This document shows positions 10,537 to 19,716 of a stretch of 64,000 bases of DNA, one piece after another. Source of the stretch: Planctomycetota bacterium (GTDB taxonomy: Bacteria; Planctomycetota; UBA8108; JACQVS01); assembly GCA_028280485.1 (NCBI GenBank), contig JANQLS010000002.1, positions 42,803-106,802 of the forward strand, given 5' to 3'. Made by a program: the position numbers and the translations under genes. The notes under the pieces were generated by a model. The model was given only the letters and a program-made list of their open reading frames with translations, ran no database searches and had not been told where the DNA came from. Position 1 is the first letter of the stretch. Every line of letters begins with the position of its first letter.

Positions 10537-10594
10537 TTAAGAGATTCCTTGCTAAGAGTGATAAAGAGAAAGAGTCAGTATTTCGATCTCGCTA

Positions 10595-11338
10595 TCACGG
10601 TGAAGCGAGCAAGGCGTAGGTAATTAAAGCAAAGGATAAAAAGCCTGTTCCCATGAAGATGAATCCTACTTTTCGTTCAGCTTTGAGTACCCACCAAAGA
10701 TAGAGCCCAGAGAGGGTTAAAAAGAGTGTGAGGTAGACGGTTATATCAGCGGTCCATCCCCATAATTTCGACCCTTCCCAGTTGGGACCTTTCGTCTTAT
10801 GAGGTCCGGGGTTGCGGTGTAGATAAGACATGGTGTCGATGAAATTAAACTTTCGGTACTGGATGGAAGCTTCCTTCTTCTCTACATCGAGAGTGGCGAT
10901 CGTCGTTCTCCCTGGGACCATCACCGTTATTCTCTTTTTGTTATTCCGAATGGGACCGAAGGCGAAGAGTTCACCTTCTAATTCAAGCTCCTTCAAGGCA
11001 TGTTCAGTGAGTGCCGAAGCGGCTTTGTTGTTGGCTTGTCGACCGGCTTGATTCGCCGCTTTTTTGGCTTCAGGATTGTTCGTGATGGATCTGGCCTCAG
11101 CCAATTTATCGCGGGCCAGCTTGATATTATCTGTAACTAGAGTGGGGATGCTGAGGGGAACAACTTTGGTAGTTTCAGTAAATTTAGGATTGTCAGGATC
11201 ACGAGGACTCGGGTGATTCATCACGATCGTAGAGATCGCAAAAAGTATCAGAAAGGGACTCAAGAAGATTCCCACGTAAAGATGTAACTGCCGATTGATT
11301 TGGTAGGGGACTTTGCTGAAGAGGAAGTTCTTAACCAT
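10595..11338 (-). CDS. PepSY-associated transmembrane protein, paralogue of the downstream gene
   Basis: The 247-residue protein begins with YQINRQLHLYVGIFLSPFLILFAISTIVMNHP, the same 'basic-His-helix-MN.P' layout as its neighbour. It continues with an Ala/Lys-rich extracytoplasmic helix (about 80-110) and a strand-rich domain. It ends with two membrane helices (about 190-240). The pair seem to be diverged tandem duplicates. No ligand-binding cysteine motif is visible. A disrupted small membrane gene lies just upstream on the same strand, so the three may once have formed one unit. Confidence 0.7.
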   Translation of the reverse strand: MVKNFLFSKVPYQINRQLHLYVGIFLSPFLILFAISTIVMNHPSPRDPDNPKFTETTKVVPLSIPTLVTDNIKLARDKLAEARSITNNPEAKKAANQAGRQANNKAASALTEHALKELELEGELFAFGPIRNNKKRITVMVPGRTTIATLDVEKKEASIQYRKFNFIDTMSYLHRNPGPHKTKGPNWEGSKLWGWTADITVYLTLFLTLSGLYLWWVLKAERKVGFIFMGTGFLSFALITYALLASP

Positions 11339-11392
11339 GGGAGTTTCCGAGTTCCAGTTCTGGTGAAAAATTTTTAGGGATTTACTGGTGCC

Positions 11393-11788
11393 TTAATCTA
11401 CATCATTCTCTTTTGATCCATGATTATCTAAATAATTATGAACCGTTTTGTCTTTGCTTTTTTTAAAGATCGGGAAATCAATTTTTGTGATTTCTTGTTC
11501 TCTTAAGAAGAAACTGGTTATTAGAAGTAGAGATGAAATACCCAGGGAAACACATCCCACCCAAAAGAGATATTTTGTGTAAGGAAGCCAAGTATCGTAA
11601 GTATTCAACCAGTGGCCACTAGATATACCTAGGCTAGTCATAGCAATTCCAAATATTAATATCGCGATGCTTCTGAATTTGTATTTTAGGGATTCATTTC
11701 AGAAAGTTACCCAGAACCTGGTCGTCAAGACGGTTAGAAAGAATAGGAAGAAACAGATGTAAATTACTTTTATTAGGGAGTCGTCCAT
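11393..11788 (-). pseudogene. Small three-helix membrane protein, interrupted by an in-frame TGA
   Basis: Reading from ATG 11788 on the minus strand gives a first hydrophobic helix (residues about 5-25, rich in Phe/Leu/Ile). A TGA then occurs at codon 30 (11701-11699), after which the same frame continues. It encodes a second helix around RSIAILIFGIAMTSLG and a third around YLFWVGCVSLGISS, ending at 11393. Starting at the internal ATG 11641 would cut off most of the second helix. The simplest reading is one nonsense substitution in a gene of about 131 codons. Two separate short proteins, or recoding, are alternatives. I do not recognise the family. Confidence 0.55.
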
Positions 11789-11894
11789 TTTAATAAATGA
11801 GCCGTATTTCAAAATAAAGTACGAACTTTAATAGCAAGACATAGGGAGCATCTTTGCCATTTGTAATATCATGTATTATTAAGGCTAAGAATTA

Positions 11895-11961
11895 GGCAAG
11901 AAAATAGGGGCAAGAAAATAATTGTTTATCAAGTTCTTATCTTCTTGCCCCCATTTTCTTG
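11895..11961. repeat. GCAAGAAAAT-type palindromic repeat, copy 1
   Basis: GGCAAGAAAATAGGGGCAAG at the left is mirrored by CTTGCCCCCATTTTCTTG at the right, around an AT-rich centre of about 25 bases. Related hairpins occur at 19619-19676 and 43851-43918. It lies in the divergent region upstream of the hydrolase gene at 12088, so it is not simply a terminator here. Confidence 0.8.
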
Positions 11962-12087
11962 TGTATACATTAATCACAAAGAATTTGAAAATAGATTGGT
12001 GTCATAACTTTTAATAATAAGTAAAGTGGTTGATTCACGATAAGCACGGTATTTTGTGTGGATGAGTCAGAACTATAGGAAGCCTAA

Positions 12088-13431
12088 ATGTATATCCCTA
12101 AAATTTTTCAATTGAACTTAGTTATCTTACTGCATCTGATTTTGACGGGGTTCACCTTCGCTCAAAAAGCTCCTTATGATGTATTTCCCGAAGTTAAACC
12201 CCCTTACTACAGAGTACGATATGAGCCTTCAAAAGAGCCCGGGGAGTTAGTCTTTGGAGTTAGTTATACGCTTTGGATCCCTGATGAAATTAAAACTCTC
12301 CGCGGAGTCGTTGTTCATCAACACGGGTGTGGTGAAGGTTCATGCCGATCAGGTTTGTCGGGTGCCTACGATCTTCACTGGCAAGCGTTAGCTCGAAAAC
12401 ACAACTGTGCTCTTCTCTCACCGGTTTACGAACAACGCGATGGTGAAAACTGCCAATTGTGGTGTGACCCTAGGAATGGTTCAGCCAAAGCTTTTATACG
12501 AGGTTTGGTTGATCTGGGAAAAATATCAGGGCATCCAGAACTGCCTAAGATTCCTTGGGCTCTTTGGGGTCATAGTGGAGGAGGTTATTGGGCAGGGGGA
12601 ATGGTGTTCATGTACCCAGAACGAGTAGCCGCAGCCTGGTTGCGTTCTGGAGTACCATTGTTAAAAACAAATCCTAATCGTCCCGATATCAAATCTCACT
12701 CTCTCAATGAGGCATCCCTTCAAGTTCCGATCATGTGCAATGTAGGCACGAAGGAAGGGGTCACCGTTAAGGATGGACGTTTTTCAAAAGTGTGGCCAGC
12801 GAATGAATACTTTTTTAAGAAACTAAGAGGTCAAGGCGGTCTCGTTGCGGTTGCCATCGATCCATTAAGTTCACATGACTGTGGAAATCAAAGATATTTA
12901 GCAATCCCTTGGTTAAGCACTTGTCTTGATCTTCGGCTACCTAAAAAAGAAGGGAATGCGCTTCAAAAAATATCCGGGAAAGATTCTTGGTTTGCTTCCT
13001 TGTTGGAAAAAGAAGCCTTTCCCGCAGAATCTTACAAGGGAGATGCGTTAAAAGCCAATTGGTTACCGAATGAGAAGATAGCTCAAGCTTGGATGCAGTA
13101 TGTGAATGATACAAAAGTTCGTGATTTAACAGCCCCTCCATCACCGACTGATCTACAAGTCAAAGGAAGGGAACTCACTTGGAAAGCCGAGGCTGATTTG
13201 GAGAGTGGTTTAGCCTATTTCATCATCGAGCGAGATGGGAAATTCTTAGCTCGAGTACCTGATATTGGAAAGAACCGATTTGGTCGACCGATTTTTCAAA
13301 ACCTTTTATACAGCGATACACCTACCCTTCCTCTCGTTCGAATGGAGTTTATTGATAAGAAGGTTCAAAAGAATAAGAAATACAGCTACAAAGTATTCGC
13401 AGTAAATACGGTTGGGCTCAAGTCAAAGTAG
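12088..13431 (+). CDS. Secreted alpha/beta-hydrolase with C-terminal fibronectin-type region
   Basis: The protein has 447 residues with a cleavable signal peptide ending near FTFAQ. The hydrolase core shows [14 protein letters not shown] after the first strand and the nucleophile elbow GHSGGG at about 163-168, with Ser165 as the predicted nucleophile. A late His lies in the SSHDCG segment (about 263-268). Several Cys pairs suggest disulfides in the periplasm. Residues about 350-447 form a beta-rich module ([24 protein letters not shown]) like a fibronectin type III domain, often a spacer or carbohydrate contact. The substrate is unknown; an esterase or polymer-side-chain role would fit the adjoining sulfatase gene, which is convergent. 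Confidence 0.8.
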   Translation: MYIPKIFQLNLVILLHLILTGFTFAQKAPYDVFPEVKPPYYRVRYEPSKEPGELVFGVSYTLWIPDEIKTLRGVVVHQHGCGEGSCRSGLSGAYDLHWQALARKHNCALLSPVYEQRDGENCQLWCDPRNGSAKAFIRGLVDLGKISGHPELPKIPWALWGHSGGGYWAGGMVFMYPERVAAAWLRSGVPLLKTNPNRPDIKSHSLNEASLQVPIMCNVGTKEGVTVKDGRFSKVWPANEYFFKKLRGQGGLVAVAIDPLSSHDCGNQRYLAIPWLSTCLDLRLPKKEGNALQKISGKDSWFASLLEKEAFPAESYKGDALKANWLPNEKIAQAWMQYVNDTKVRDLTAPPSPTDLQVKGRELTWKAEADLESGLAYFIIERDGKFLARVPDIGKNRFGRPIFQNLLYSDTPTLPLVRMEFIDKKVQKNKKYSYKVFAVNTVGLKSK

Positions 13432-13452
13432 AATTCAATAGATGCCTTGTTC

Positions 13453-15447
13453 TCAATTTTTCGGAGAACTCTTTTTCTCTCGACCAAAATCCCAGCGTTT
13501 ACGACCTTTTGGGCTGTTATCCTTCGAACCCACTTCAATCCAATCGATAGAAATCTCGTTCCCATTACCCGGAGGATAAAAACGCAGGTGAATCAGCTTC
13601 CCTTTAGAATCAATTTGAATTTTTAATTCCTGCCAATCACCCTCTTTCACCTCAAAGGACTGTATTTGGCTCTGAGCGGGAAATGTTCTTTGTCCCTGAG
13701 TTCGCCACTGAACTCGACCTTGGCCCGCCGATTTTACTTTGAGGCGTACATTGACGATAACCGGTTTTTCGAGTTGAAAGCCGGCCTTTGCGATGAACGT
13801 AGAATTCCCCTTGGTGACAATTTTAATGGCTTCAGGTTCAACTGTAGCTTTGGCTCCTCGAAGTGTCCAGCCCTTTAGTTCGGGGGGTCTACTCTGAGCC
13901 TCGTTACTGGGAGAAGCCCGACTTTTATTTAACCTGGGCATTTTCAAACCACCCTTTTGAACCCCGATGAGTTCAGGTTTGAATTTCGCCGGATCAAAAC
14001 CAGGGTTGGGTTGAGGAACAAGCACTTTAGCTTGATGGATGTATTGCTGAATCAGCTGATCGAGTTCCTTAACTTTATCTGGATGCGCTTTTGCGACATT
14101 GTGATTTTCTCCCATATCTTCTTTGAGATTGAAGAGCTTGTAATCGTGTTTCCCATTCTCACCGTAATGGAAGACGCGAATCAGCTTCCAGTCACCCTGG
14201 TGAACTGCCATCGAAGGCGGAAGCCACTTCGGAGTGTTGTTGAAGCTCGGAAAGTAAGTGAACATCGGGCCTCGATCCATGCTCTCACCCCTTAGGGCCT
14301 TTTGAATATCGACACCATCGATGGCATGGTTATCCGGCCATTTGACTTTGAGGATATTGAGAAGAGTGGGGTAGAGGTCCGTCGATTGAATGCGCACTTC
14401 ACTTCTTGAGCCTGGTTTCGTCACTCCCGGCCAAACGATGATGGCGGGCACTCGAATCCCACCCTCATTGATATTCCCTTTGCTTCCCCGCAGGGGGTGG
14501 TTACTGGTGATGGGGGCCACATACTTTTTGCCAGTTGTCGTGGTTTCGATGAGTCCGTTGTAATTATTTCCCCCGTTATCAGAGTAAAAGACGATGATCG
14601 TATTTTTAGTTAAGCCTTCGGAATCGATGGTATCGAGAAGCCTTCCCACCGCATCATCCAAGGAATGAACCATAGCCGCATACGTGGGGGATTTTTGTTT
14701 CGACTTCAAATCAATTTTCTTACGGTATCTATCGATAAGAGATTGTTTAGCATCGAAGGGACCGTGTACAGAGAACTGCCAGTAGTTCAAAAAGAACGGT
14801 TTGTTCTTATCTCGATTTTTTAACCAATGGATCGCTTCCTCGGCCATGCGATCTTCGATGTGCTCTTTGGGTTTTTTCGCTTTGAAATTGGGATATTTCC
14901 AGGGAGCCACATAGCTTCCTGCGGGACCCGGTCCGGGCCAGTGGGGAATGTCGATATCAAAACCAAACTGTAAGGGTGAATAAGGAGCTGTTCCCAGATG
15001 CCACTTCCCGAAATGAGCCGTCGAGTAACCCGCATTTTTAAGAAGTCGACTCAGGGCCGGTAGTTTGGGGTTCAAACGAGTAATGGATTGGACGTTCGTC
15101 GATTTATTATAAGGGGGACTTTTAGCTGGAATCGTTGGTTTGAGGCGAACTTGTTTCAGATGTCCTGCTGGTTGAGTAAAACCGAGTCGAGCTGGATTTT
15201 GCCCTGTAAGGATGCTCGCTCGAGTAGGAGAGCAGAGAGGACTGGCCGAGTAGGCACGATTAAAGGTCATGCCTCTCGCCGCCAGGCGTTCAATGTTGGG
15301 AGTTTCGTAAAGGGAGGTCTTCCCGTAGAGAGTTGTGTCGGCCCAACCGAGATCGTCGGCGAGTATGAAGAGTAGGTTGGGAGTCTCAACGGCATTGACA
15401 GTTGAAGCAAAGACTAAAACGAAAAATAATGAGGTGAATTTGTACAT
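13453..15447 (-). CDS. Secreted sulfatase (type I, formylglycine-dependent)
   Basis: The protein has 664 residues with a signal peptide (ending VNA). PNLLFILADDLGWAD carries the first metal-binding aspartates. The activation motif C-S-P-T-R begins at Cys72, the residue converted to formylglycine. FYSDNGG supplies further metal ligands, and KWHLG is the usual substrate-site segment. The catalytic domain ends near residue 480. The remaining 180 residues contain a Lys/Pro-rich linker and a beta-sandwich (about 520-640) like a carbohydrate-binding module. It resembles GalNAc-6-sulfatase/arylsulfatase-A types acting on sulfated polysaccharides. It depends on a genuine formylglycine-generating enzyme; none of the FGE-like proteins in this window seems to qualify. 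Confidence 0.93.
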   Translation of the reverse strand: MYKFTSLFFVLVFASTVNAVETPNLLFILADDLGWADTTLYGKTSLYETPNIERLAARGMTFNRAYSASPLCSPTRASILTGQNPARLGFTQPAGHLKQVRLKPTIPAKSPPYNKSTNVQSITRLNPKLPALSRLLKNAGYSTAHFGKWHLGTAPYSPLQFGFDIDIPHWPGPGPAGSYVAPWKYPNFKAKKPKEHIEDRMAEEAIHWLKNRDKNKPFFLNYWQFSVHGPFDAKQSLIDRYRKKIDLKSKQKSPTYAAMVHSLDDAVGRLLDTIDSEGLTKNTIIVFYSDNGGNNYNGLIETTTTGKKYVAPITSNHPLRGSKGNINEGGIRVPAIIVWPGVTKPGSRSEVRIQSTDLYPTLLNILKVKWPDNHAIDGVDIQKALRGESMDRGPMFTYFPSFNNTPKWLPPSMAVHQGDWKLIRVFHYGENGKHDYKLFNLKEDMGENHNVAKAHPDKVKELDQLIQQYIHQAKVLVPQPNPGFDPAKFKPELIGVQKGGLKMPRLNKSRASPSNEAQSRPPELKGWTLRGAKATVEPEAIKIVTKGNSTFIAKAGFQLEKPVIVNVRLKVKSAGQGRVQWRTQGQRTFPAQSQIQSFEVKEGDWQELKIQIDSKGKLIHLRFYPPGNGNEISIDWIEVGSKDNSPKGRKRWDFGREKKSSPKN

Positions 15448-15656
15448 GGTTGAAAGTTTAAGCGAATCGAATTTTTGTTGAATAGATTGAATGTAAAAAA
15501 TTATACCAAAGAACGTGTAAATTTAGGTTTTTGCGAGAAAGATTTTAGCCTCCAAAGTTATTTGGTATGTAAGTGAGAAGGCTTGATTTACACTGTTCGA
15601 TCATTTACTTAGATCAAATAAATTCGATCATAAAAAAATAATTGCCGGAGTTTAGG

Positions 15657-16286
15657 ATGTCAACGGAAGCTGCTCCACAACGTCAAATCAATCACAAGAT
15701 GATGCGAGTCATCGTGGGATTGATCGCTCTCCTTTTATCGCCTGTCGTTTATTTTTTATCGGGAAAGGGATCTGAGTTAAGTTCGATCAGCATTTCCTAC
15801 TGGACGGATGCTCGCGATGTGTTTGTCGGTTCTCTGATCGCAGTTGGTTTCTTTCTGTCGGCATACAATGGAGCCGGGAGGGGTAGAGACTGTGAATACT
15901 ATCTGAGTAAACTGGCTTGTATTTTCGCCATTGGAGTGGCGCTCATTCCGACGAAAGGCTTTAGTCAGGCCGATGTGCCCTCTGCTTGGGTTCAAACCAT
16001 CGCTGATTCTATAGGCTTTGAATCAAGAGCGATTCATATCACCTGTGCTGTTTTGCTTTTTGTCTGTCTGATTTTCATGATGTGGTTCTTCTCGGTCCGA
16101 GCCAAAGCAAAAAAGAAACCTACCCGTGCGATCATTTATAGAAGTATCGCAGTCTTGATGGTGCTGGGAATCGTCGGGTTTTTGCTTTTAGGTAACCACT
16201 TTTACGCTGAAGTTTGGGGATTGAGTTTCTTCGGATTAGGTTGGTTTGTAGCTGGTTGTTATAAGAATGATCCTTCGGTTCAGTAA
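15657..16286 (+). CDS. Six-helix integral membrane protein (DUF998-like)
   Basis: I choose ATG 15657, with GGAG at about 15647 upstream, over a TTG five codons earlier. The product has 209 residues with six predicted membrane helices. The loop after helix 1 holds SISYWTDARDVFVGS, a signature of a widespread family of small membrane proteins resembling DUF998. No catalytic motif is visible and the function is unknown. It is divergent from the sulfatase gene and convergent with the serine hydrolase gene. Confidence 0.75.
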   Translation: MSTEAAPQRQINHKMMRVIVGLIALLLSPVVYFLSGKGSELSSISISYWTDARDVFVGSLIAVGFFLSAYNGAGRGRDCEYYLSKLACIFAIGVALIPTKGFSQADVPSAWVQTIADSIGFESRAIHITCAVLLFVCLIFMMWFFSVRAKAKKKPTRAIIYRSIAVLMVLGIVGFLLLGNHFYAEVWGLSFFGLGWFVAGCYKNDPSVQ

Positions 16287-16293
16287 TGCCCCA

Positions 16294-16323
16294 GTAGCCG
16301 AACTTGCCGTAGCCGAACTTGCC
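16294..16323. repeat. Tandem 15-bp repeat, two copies
   Basis: GTAGCCGAACTTGCC occurs at 16294-16308 and again at 16309-16323, followed by AAAGTTTGG. It sits 7 bases after the stop of the membrane protein gene, in the convergent gap before 16353. It may be a remnant of an intergenic repeat family; it does not form a clear hairpin by itself. Confidence 0.7.
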
Positions 16324-16352
16324 AAAGTTTGGTCCTTAGCCTTTGCGTATCT

Positions 16353-17882
16353 CTATTTATCTACAGAAACACTTTTAACTTTTATCGCCTTCGGCTGGGC
16401 GGGATGGATTCGGTAAGTCATCTCGAGTGCGGATCCTTCGCCTTCAAAAGCAAACTCCATATCTAATCGATAAGGCGTCTCTATCATCCAAGAGCGCACC
16501 GTGAACTTTTGAGGCGTCGTCCAAGCTGCACTCGAAAAGGTGGGTTCTTTGCCTGTCGTGGAAACAGTAGAAATACCCAATTTGTGAAAAGGCACCACGC
16601 TTTTTCCCCATTTACCATGACCTAATTTAAATGTTTGATCAACCTGCTCCGTTTGAAGGTTTAGCCAAGATTTATTCTCATCGAAATTAAAAGTGATAGT
16701 CTTTATTTTGGCTGAGTTCTCAGCCAAGGTGAATTTTTTACCCGAGATCTTACCAGCGAGGATTGAACTTGCCTTGCCCTTAACCGTAGGAAGGTTAAGT
16801 TTCTTTAGCTTGTCCTTAAGTGATTTTTGAAGGGTTGGATTCGGCGGTAGTTTTTTGGAGCTGAGGGCGGGGAGAACATGATCCCACACCAAATTCATGG
16901 ATTTCGCCATATTCCTTTGCCCGGCGGTGATAGCTACTACCAGTTCTTCTTCGGGCATGACGATACAAAACTGTCCAAATAAGCCATCGCCTCGATACCC
17001 ATTATGACGACAGCGCCAAAATTGAAATCCATAACCTTGATTCCAATCATTGTCGGGATTCGTCCCGTTTTTTGTTTGGGCTGAGGTGGCGAGTTGAATC
17101 CAAGATTTTGAAATCAATCTTTGCTGATTCCAAACGCCTTTTTGTAAATAAAGTTGTCCGAAATTAGCGATGTCAGTGGTGCTCACCTTGAGGCCCCATC
17201 CACCCACATTGATTCCTTGTGGATCGGATTCCCAAGAAGCGTTATTGATGCCTAAAGGTTTAAATAGTCGCGGGCTGAGATACTCTTTGACTGTCTTACC
17301 TGTGAGCTTTTGAAGGATGGCGGACAGCATGTAGGTGGCAGAGGTGTTGTAACGAAATCGAGTTCCGGGCCGCTTTTCGATGGCTTGAGCTAAAAATACT
17401 TTTGGCCAATTTTGTTCATCGCCAAGCGTCATAAAGCGAGTGGCGTCTTGTTGGTGACCCGTGGTCATGGTTAGGAGGTCTCTTACCCGAAGAAATTTGA
17501 GATGATCGCTCGGATCTTTGGGGATATCGTCTGGAAAGAATGAAACCACGGGGTCATCGATATCGATCTTGCCTTCATCTGAAAGCATACCGATAGCGGT
17601 AGAAGTAAAGCTTTTGCTAAGGGAATATAGTTTATGCGGAGCTTCCCGATGGTAGGGTGCCCACCAACCTTCGGCAACAACGTATCCCTTACGAAGGATG
17701 ACAAAACCGTGGGTGGCATCTTCCTGGTTTTCAAGTGCTTCGACAAACTTAAGAATCCCTGAAGAAGAAACTCCAAGTTCTTCAGGACTTTTTCCTCTTT
17801 GTATTTGACCCAGAGTGATCGAAGTCGAAAATAAGGCGAAGTAAAGCAGTAAATGAGTGATCCGTCGTCGGTAGCTCTTCAT
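16353..17882 (-). CDS. Secreted serine hydrolase of the beta-lactamase/class C (EstB-like) family
   Basis: The protein has 509 residues and a signal peptide ending near ITLGQ. The class C catalytic motif is S-L-S-K at 87-90, with Ser87 as nucleophile and Lys90 as base. A Tyr-Asn pair in FRYNTSATYML fits the second active-site motif. DLLTMTTGHQ and GLKVSTTDIANFG are standard segments of this fold. The catalytic domain spans about 30-340; the final 150 residues form a beta-rich lipocalin-like tail seen in other exported members. It could be a peptidase, esterase or lactonase rather than an antibiotic-resistance enzyme; no basis for a specific substrate. It is transcribed alone. Confidence 0.88.
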   Translation of the reverse strand: MKSYRRRITHLLLYFALFSTSITLGQIQRGKSPEELGVSSSGILKFVEALENQEDATHGFVILRKGYVVAEGWWAPYHREAPHKLYSLSKSFTSTAIGMLSDEGKIDIDDPVVSFFPDDIPKDPSDHLKFLRVRDLLTMTTGHQQDATRFMTLGDEQNWPKVFLAQAIEKRPGTRFRYNTSATYMLSAILQKLTGKTVKEYLSPRLFKPLGINNASWESDPQGINVGGWGLKVSTTDIANFGQLYLQKGVWNQQRLISKSWIQLATSAQTKNGTNPDNDWNQGYGFQFWRCRHNGYRGDGLFGQFCIVMPEEELVVAITAGQRNMAKSMNLVWDHVLPALSSKKLPPNPTLQKSLKDKLKKLNLPTVKGKASSILAGKISGKKFTLAENSAKIKTITFNFDENKSWLNLQTEQVDQTFKLGHGKWGKSVVPFHKLGISTVSTTGKEPTFSSAAWTTPQKFTVRSWMIETPYRLDMEFAFEGEGSALEMTYRIHPAQPKAIKVKSVSVDK

Positions 17883-18009
17883 GATCTACTGGTATCCAAA
17901 TTCTATTTTCTTAGATTTGTAAGGGATTTTGATTTTCATTAAGTTTAGAAGAATTGAAGGTCTTATTCCACCGTCCATCGATGAATCAACCCAAGAAGAA
18001 TACGCTCAA

Positions 18010-18951
18010 ATGGTTATTAGTGGCTCAAAATCCCAACTCACCAACCATATCTTGATGGTCCGTCCAGCTGCTTTTTATTCTAATACCGAAACCCAAGCGA
18101 CCAATGCCTTTCAATCAAAAGCCCATGATCTAACTCCGGAAGAGATCCATCAATTAGCTCTAGGTGAATTTGATGGGATGGTGAATCAATTGAGAGATCG
18201 GGGCATCACAGTGCATGTTGTTGAAGACATTTTAAATCCTTCGACTCCTGATTCGATCTTTCCCAACAATTGGATCTCCTTCCATTCTGATGGCTCCGTT
18301 GTTCTTTATCCTATGCTCAATAAAAATCGGCGGTTGGAAGTTCGACCGGAAATCATTCAAATCTTAGAAACGGAATGTGGTGTTCAATGGAGTCATCGAC
18401 ACGATTTAACTCCCTTTCAAGACCAAGCAGCCTACTTAGAAGGAACGGGAAGTCTGATTCTCGATCGAGTAAATCGCGTTACGTACGCTTGCTTGTCGCC
18501 AAGAACAACCATCAAAGGACTCAAGGAGTTTTCAACTCGTATGAACTACGAAGTGATTTCCTTTGAAGCCCAAGATGAGAACCAAATTCCGTTCTACCAC
18601 ACGAATGTCATGTTGAGCATCGGAGAAGGGTTTGCCTTGGTCTGTTTGGATTCGATCGTCGATCCAGCCAAAAGAGAAAAGATTCAATTGAGGTTGGAAG
18701 AAACAAATCACACCGTTATCGCAATCTCTCAAAAACAAGTGGCTCAGTTTGCGGGGAATATTCTTTCGCTCAAGAACTCTGAAAATCAGCAATTGATTGT
18801 TCTCTCAAAGGCAGCTTTGAGTAGTTTAGAGATCATTCAGAAAGAGAAATTAGAAAAGTTTGGAGATTTAGTCTCAATCAAGATTCCAACTATAGAAAAG
18901 TATGGAGGGGGTGGGGTACGTTGTATGATGGCGGAAGTTCATATTCCTTAA
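18010..18951 (+). CDS. ctlX: Amidinotransferase-fold hydrolase, citrulline-utilisation type
   Basis: I use ATG 18010, giving 313 residues, the usual size. An upstream TTG at 17929 would add 27 unconvincing residues. Family markers in order are HILMVRPAAF near the start, a PDSIFPNNW segment, YLEGTGSLILDR (acidic and guanidino-binding part), FYHTNVMLSIG (catalytic His) and a terminal GGGGVRCMMAE with the nucleophilic Cys. This is the pentein fold shared with arginine deiminase and DDAH. The CtlX name comes from recalled similarity; the reaction is probably hydrolysis of citrulline or another guanidino/ureido compound in the cytoplasm. The next frame starts only 19 bases later, so a shared transcript is likely. 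Confidence 0.82.
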   Translation: MVISGSKSQLTNHILMVRPAAFYSNTETQATNAFQSKAHDLTPEEIHQLALGEFDGMVNQLRDRGITVHVVEDILNPSTPDSIFPNNWISFHSDGSVVLYPMLNKNRRLEVRPEIIQILETECGVQWSHRHDLTPFQDQAAYLEGTGSLILDRVNRVTYACLSPRTTIKGLKEFSTRMNYEVISFEAQDENQIPFYHTNVMLSIGEGFALVCLDSIVDPAKREKIQLRLEETNHTVIAISQKQVAQFAGNILSLKNSENQQLIVLSKAALSSLEIIQKEKLEKFGDLVSIKIPTIEKYGGGGVRCMMAEVHIP

Positions 18952-18970
18952 GGGATGAAGTTTAATTTAT

Positions 18971-19528
18971 ATGAATTACATTATTTTTGACCTCGAAGCT
19001 ACCTGTTGGGAGAATTCGGTAAATCGAAACCTGATGGAAATCATCGAAATTGGGGCTGTTAAAATCAGTGGAGACTAAATTGAAGTTGACGATGAATTCC
19101 AGTCTTTTATTAAGCCTGTAAGAGAGCCCGTCGTGAGTTCCTTCTGTACTCAACTGACTTCTATTTACCAAACCGATGTTGAGACAGCAGAAGAATTCCC
19201 TGAAACTTTTAAAGCATTTATGGATTGGATCGGAGCAGAATCTTCAGTACTGGTTTCCTGGGGAGCTTATGATCTCAAACAAATAAAACAGGATTGTCAG
19301 TTTCACGGTATTGAGAATCCTGAGATCTTCCAGCAGCACTTTAATTTGAAAAAAGCTTTTTCTGAAGTTAGAAATATTCGTCCCTGCGGGATGAAAAGAG
19401 CACTAAATATTTTAGGGATTGAGCTTCTGGGTACTCATCATCGTGGTATTGATGATGCGCGAAATATTGCAAAGATATTTCAATCTATCGCATCTACGAT
19501 CATTCCTAAATATTCAATCCTATCTTGA
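18971..19528 (+). pseudogene. DEDDh-type 3'-5' exonuclease, broken by an in-frame TAA
   Basis: From ATG 18971 the frame encodes IIFDLEATCW (the DxE pair Asp7/Glu9 of the exonuclease fold) and EIIEIGAVKI. A TAA then falls at codon 36 (19076-19078). The same frame continues without another stop through FQSFIKP, SWGAYDLKQIKQD and THHRGIDDARN, which holds the late His and Asp of a DEDDh site, to 19528. The protein would be 185 residues, like KapD/ERI-1-type exonucleases. All catalytic residues are kept apart from the one stop, so the lesion looks recent. A single substitution such as AAA to TAA would explain it. A restart at GTG 19133 would lose the first catalytic pair. Confidence 0.8.
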
Positions 19529-19618
19529 TAATATTGACGAATCATAGCTAACGGCGATCCCAGATGAATTAGGTCGGATTATTCTGTGAAGAGTTTGATT
19601 TTGATTCAAATAAAATAA

Positions 19619-19676
19619 GGCAAGAAAATATTTGATAGTTAGGTTTTTATCATTTTCTTGCCCCTATCTTCTTGCC
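19619..19676. repeat. GCAAGAAAAT-type palindromic repeat, copy 2
   Basis: GGCAAGAAAATA (19619-19630) is mirrored by TTTTCTTGCCCCTATCTTCTTGCC at the right, around a short AT-rich centre. It lies in the gap between the convergent exonuclease remnant and the membrane gene at 19717, where it could act as a bidirectional terminator. Confidence 0.78.
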
Positions 19677-19716
19677 TAAATAAAGAAGTCAGTTATTTCT
19701 TAGAAGGAATAAATCA

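Noticed and set aside
11699..11701. Reading the TGA in the small membrane gene as selenocysteine
   Set aside because: No cysteine-like redox context and no obvious hairpin directly downstream; a nonsense mutation or split gene fits better.
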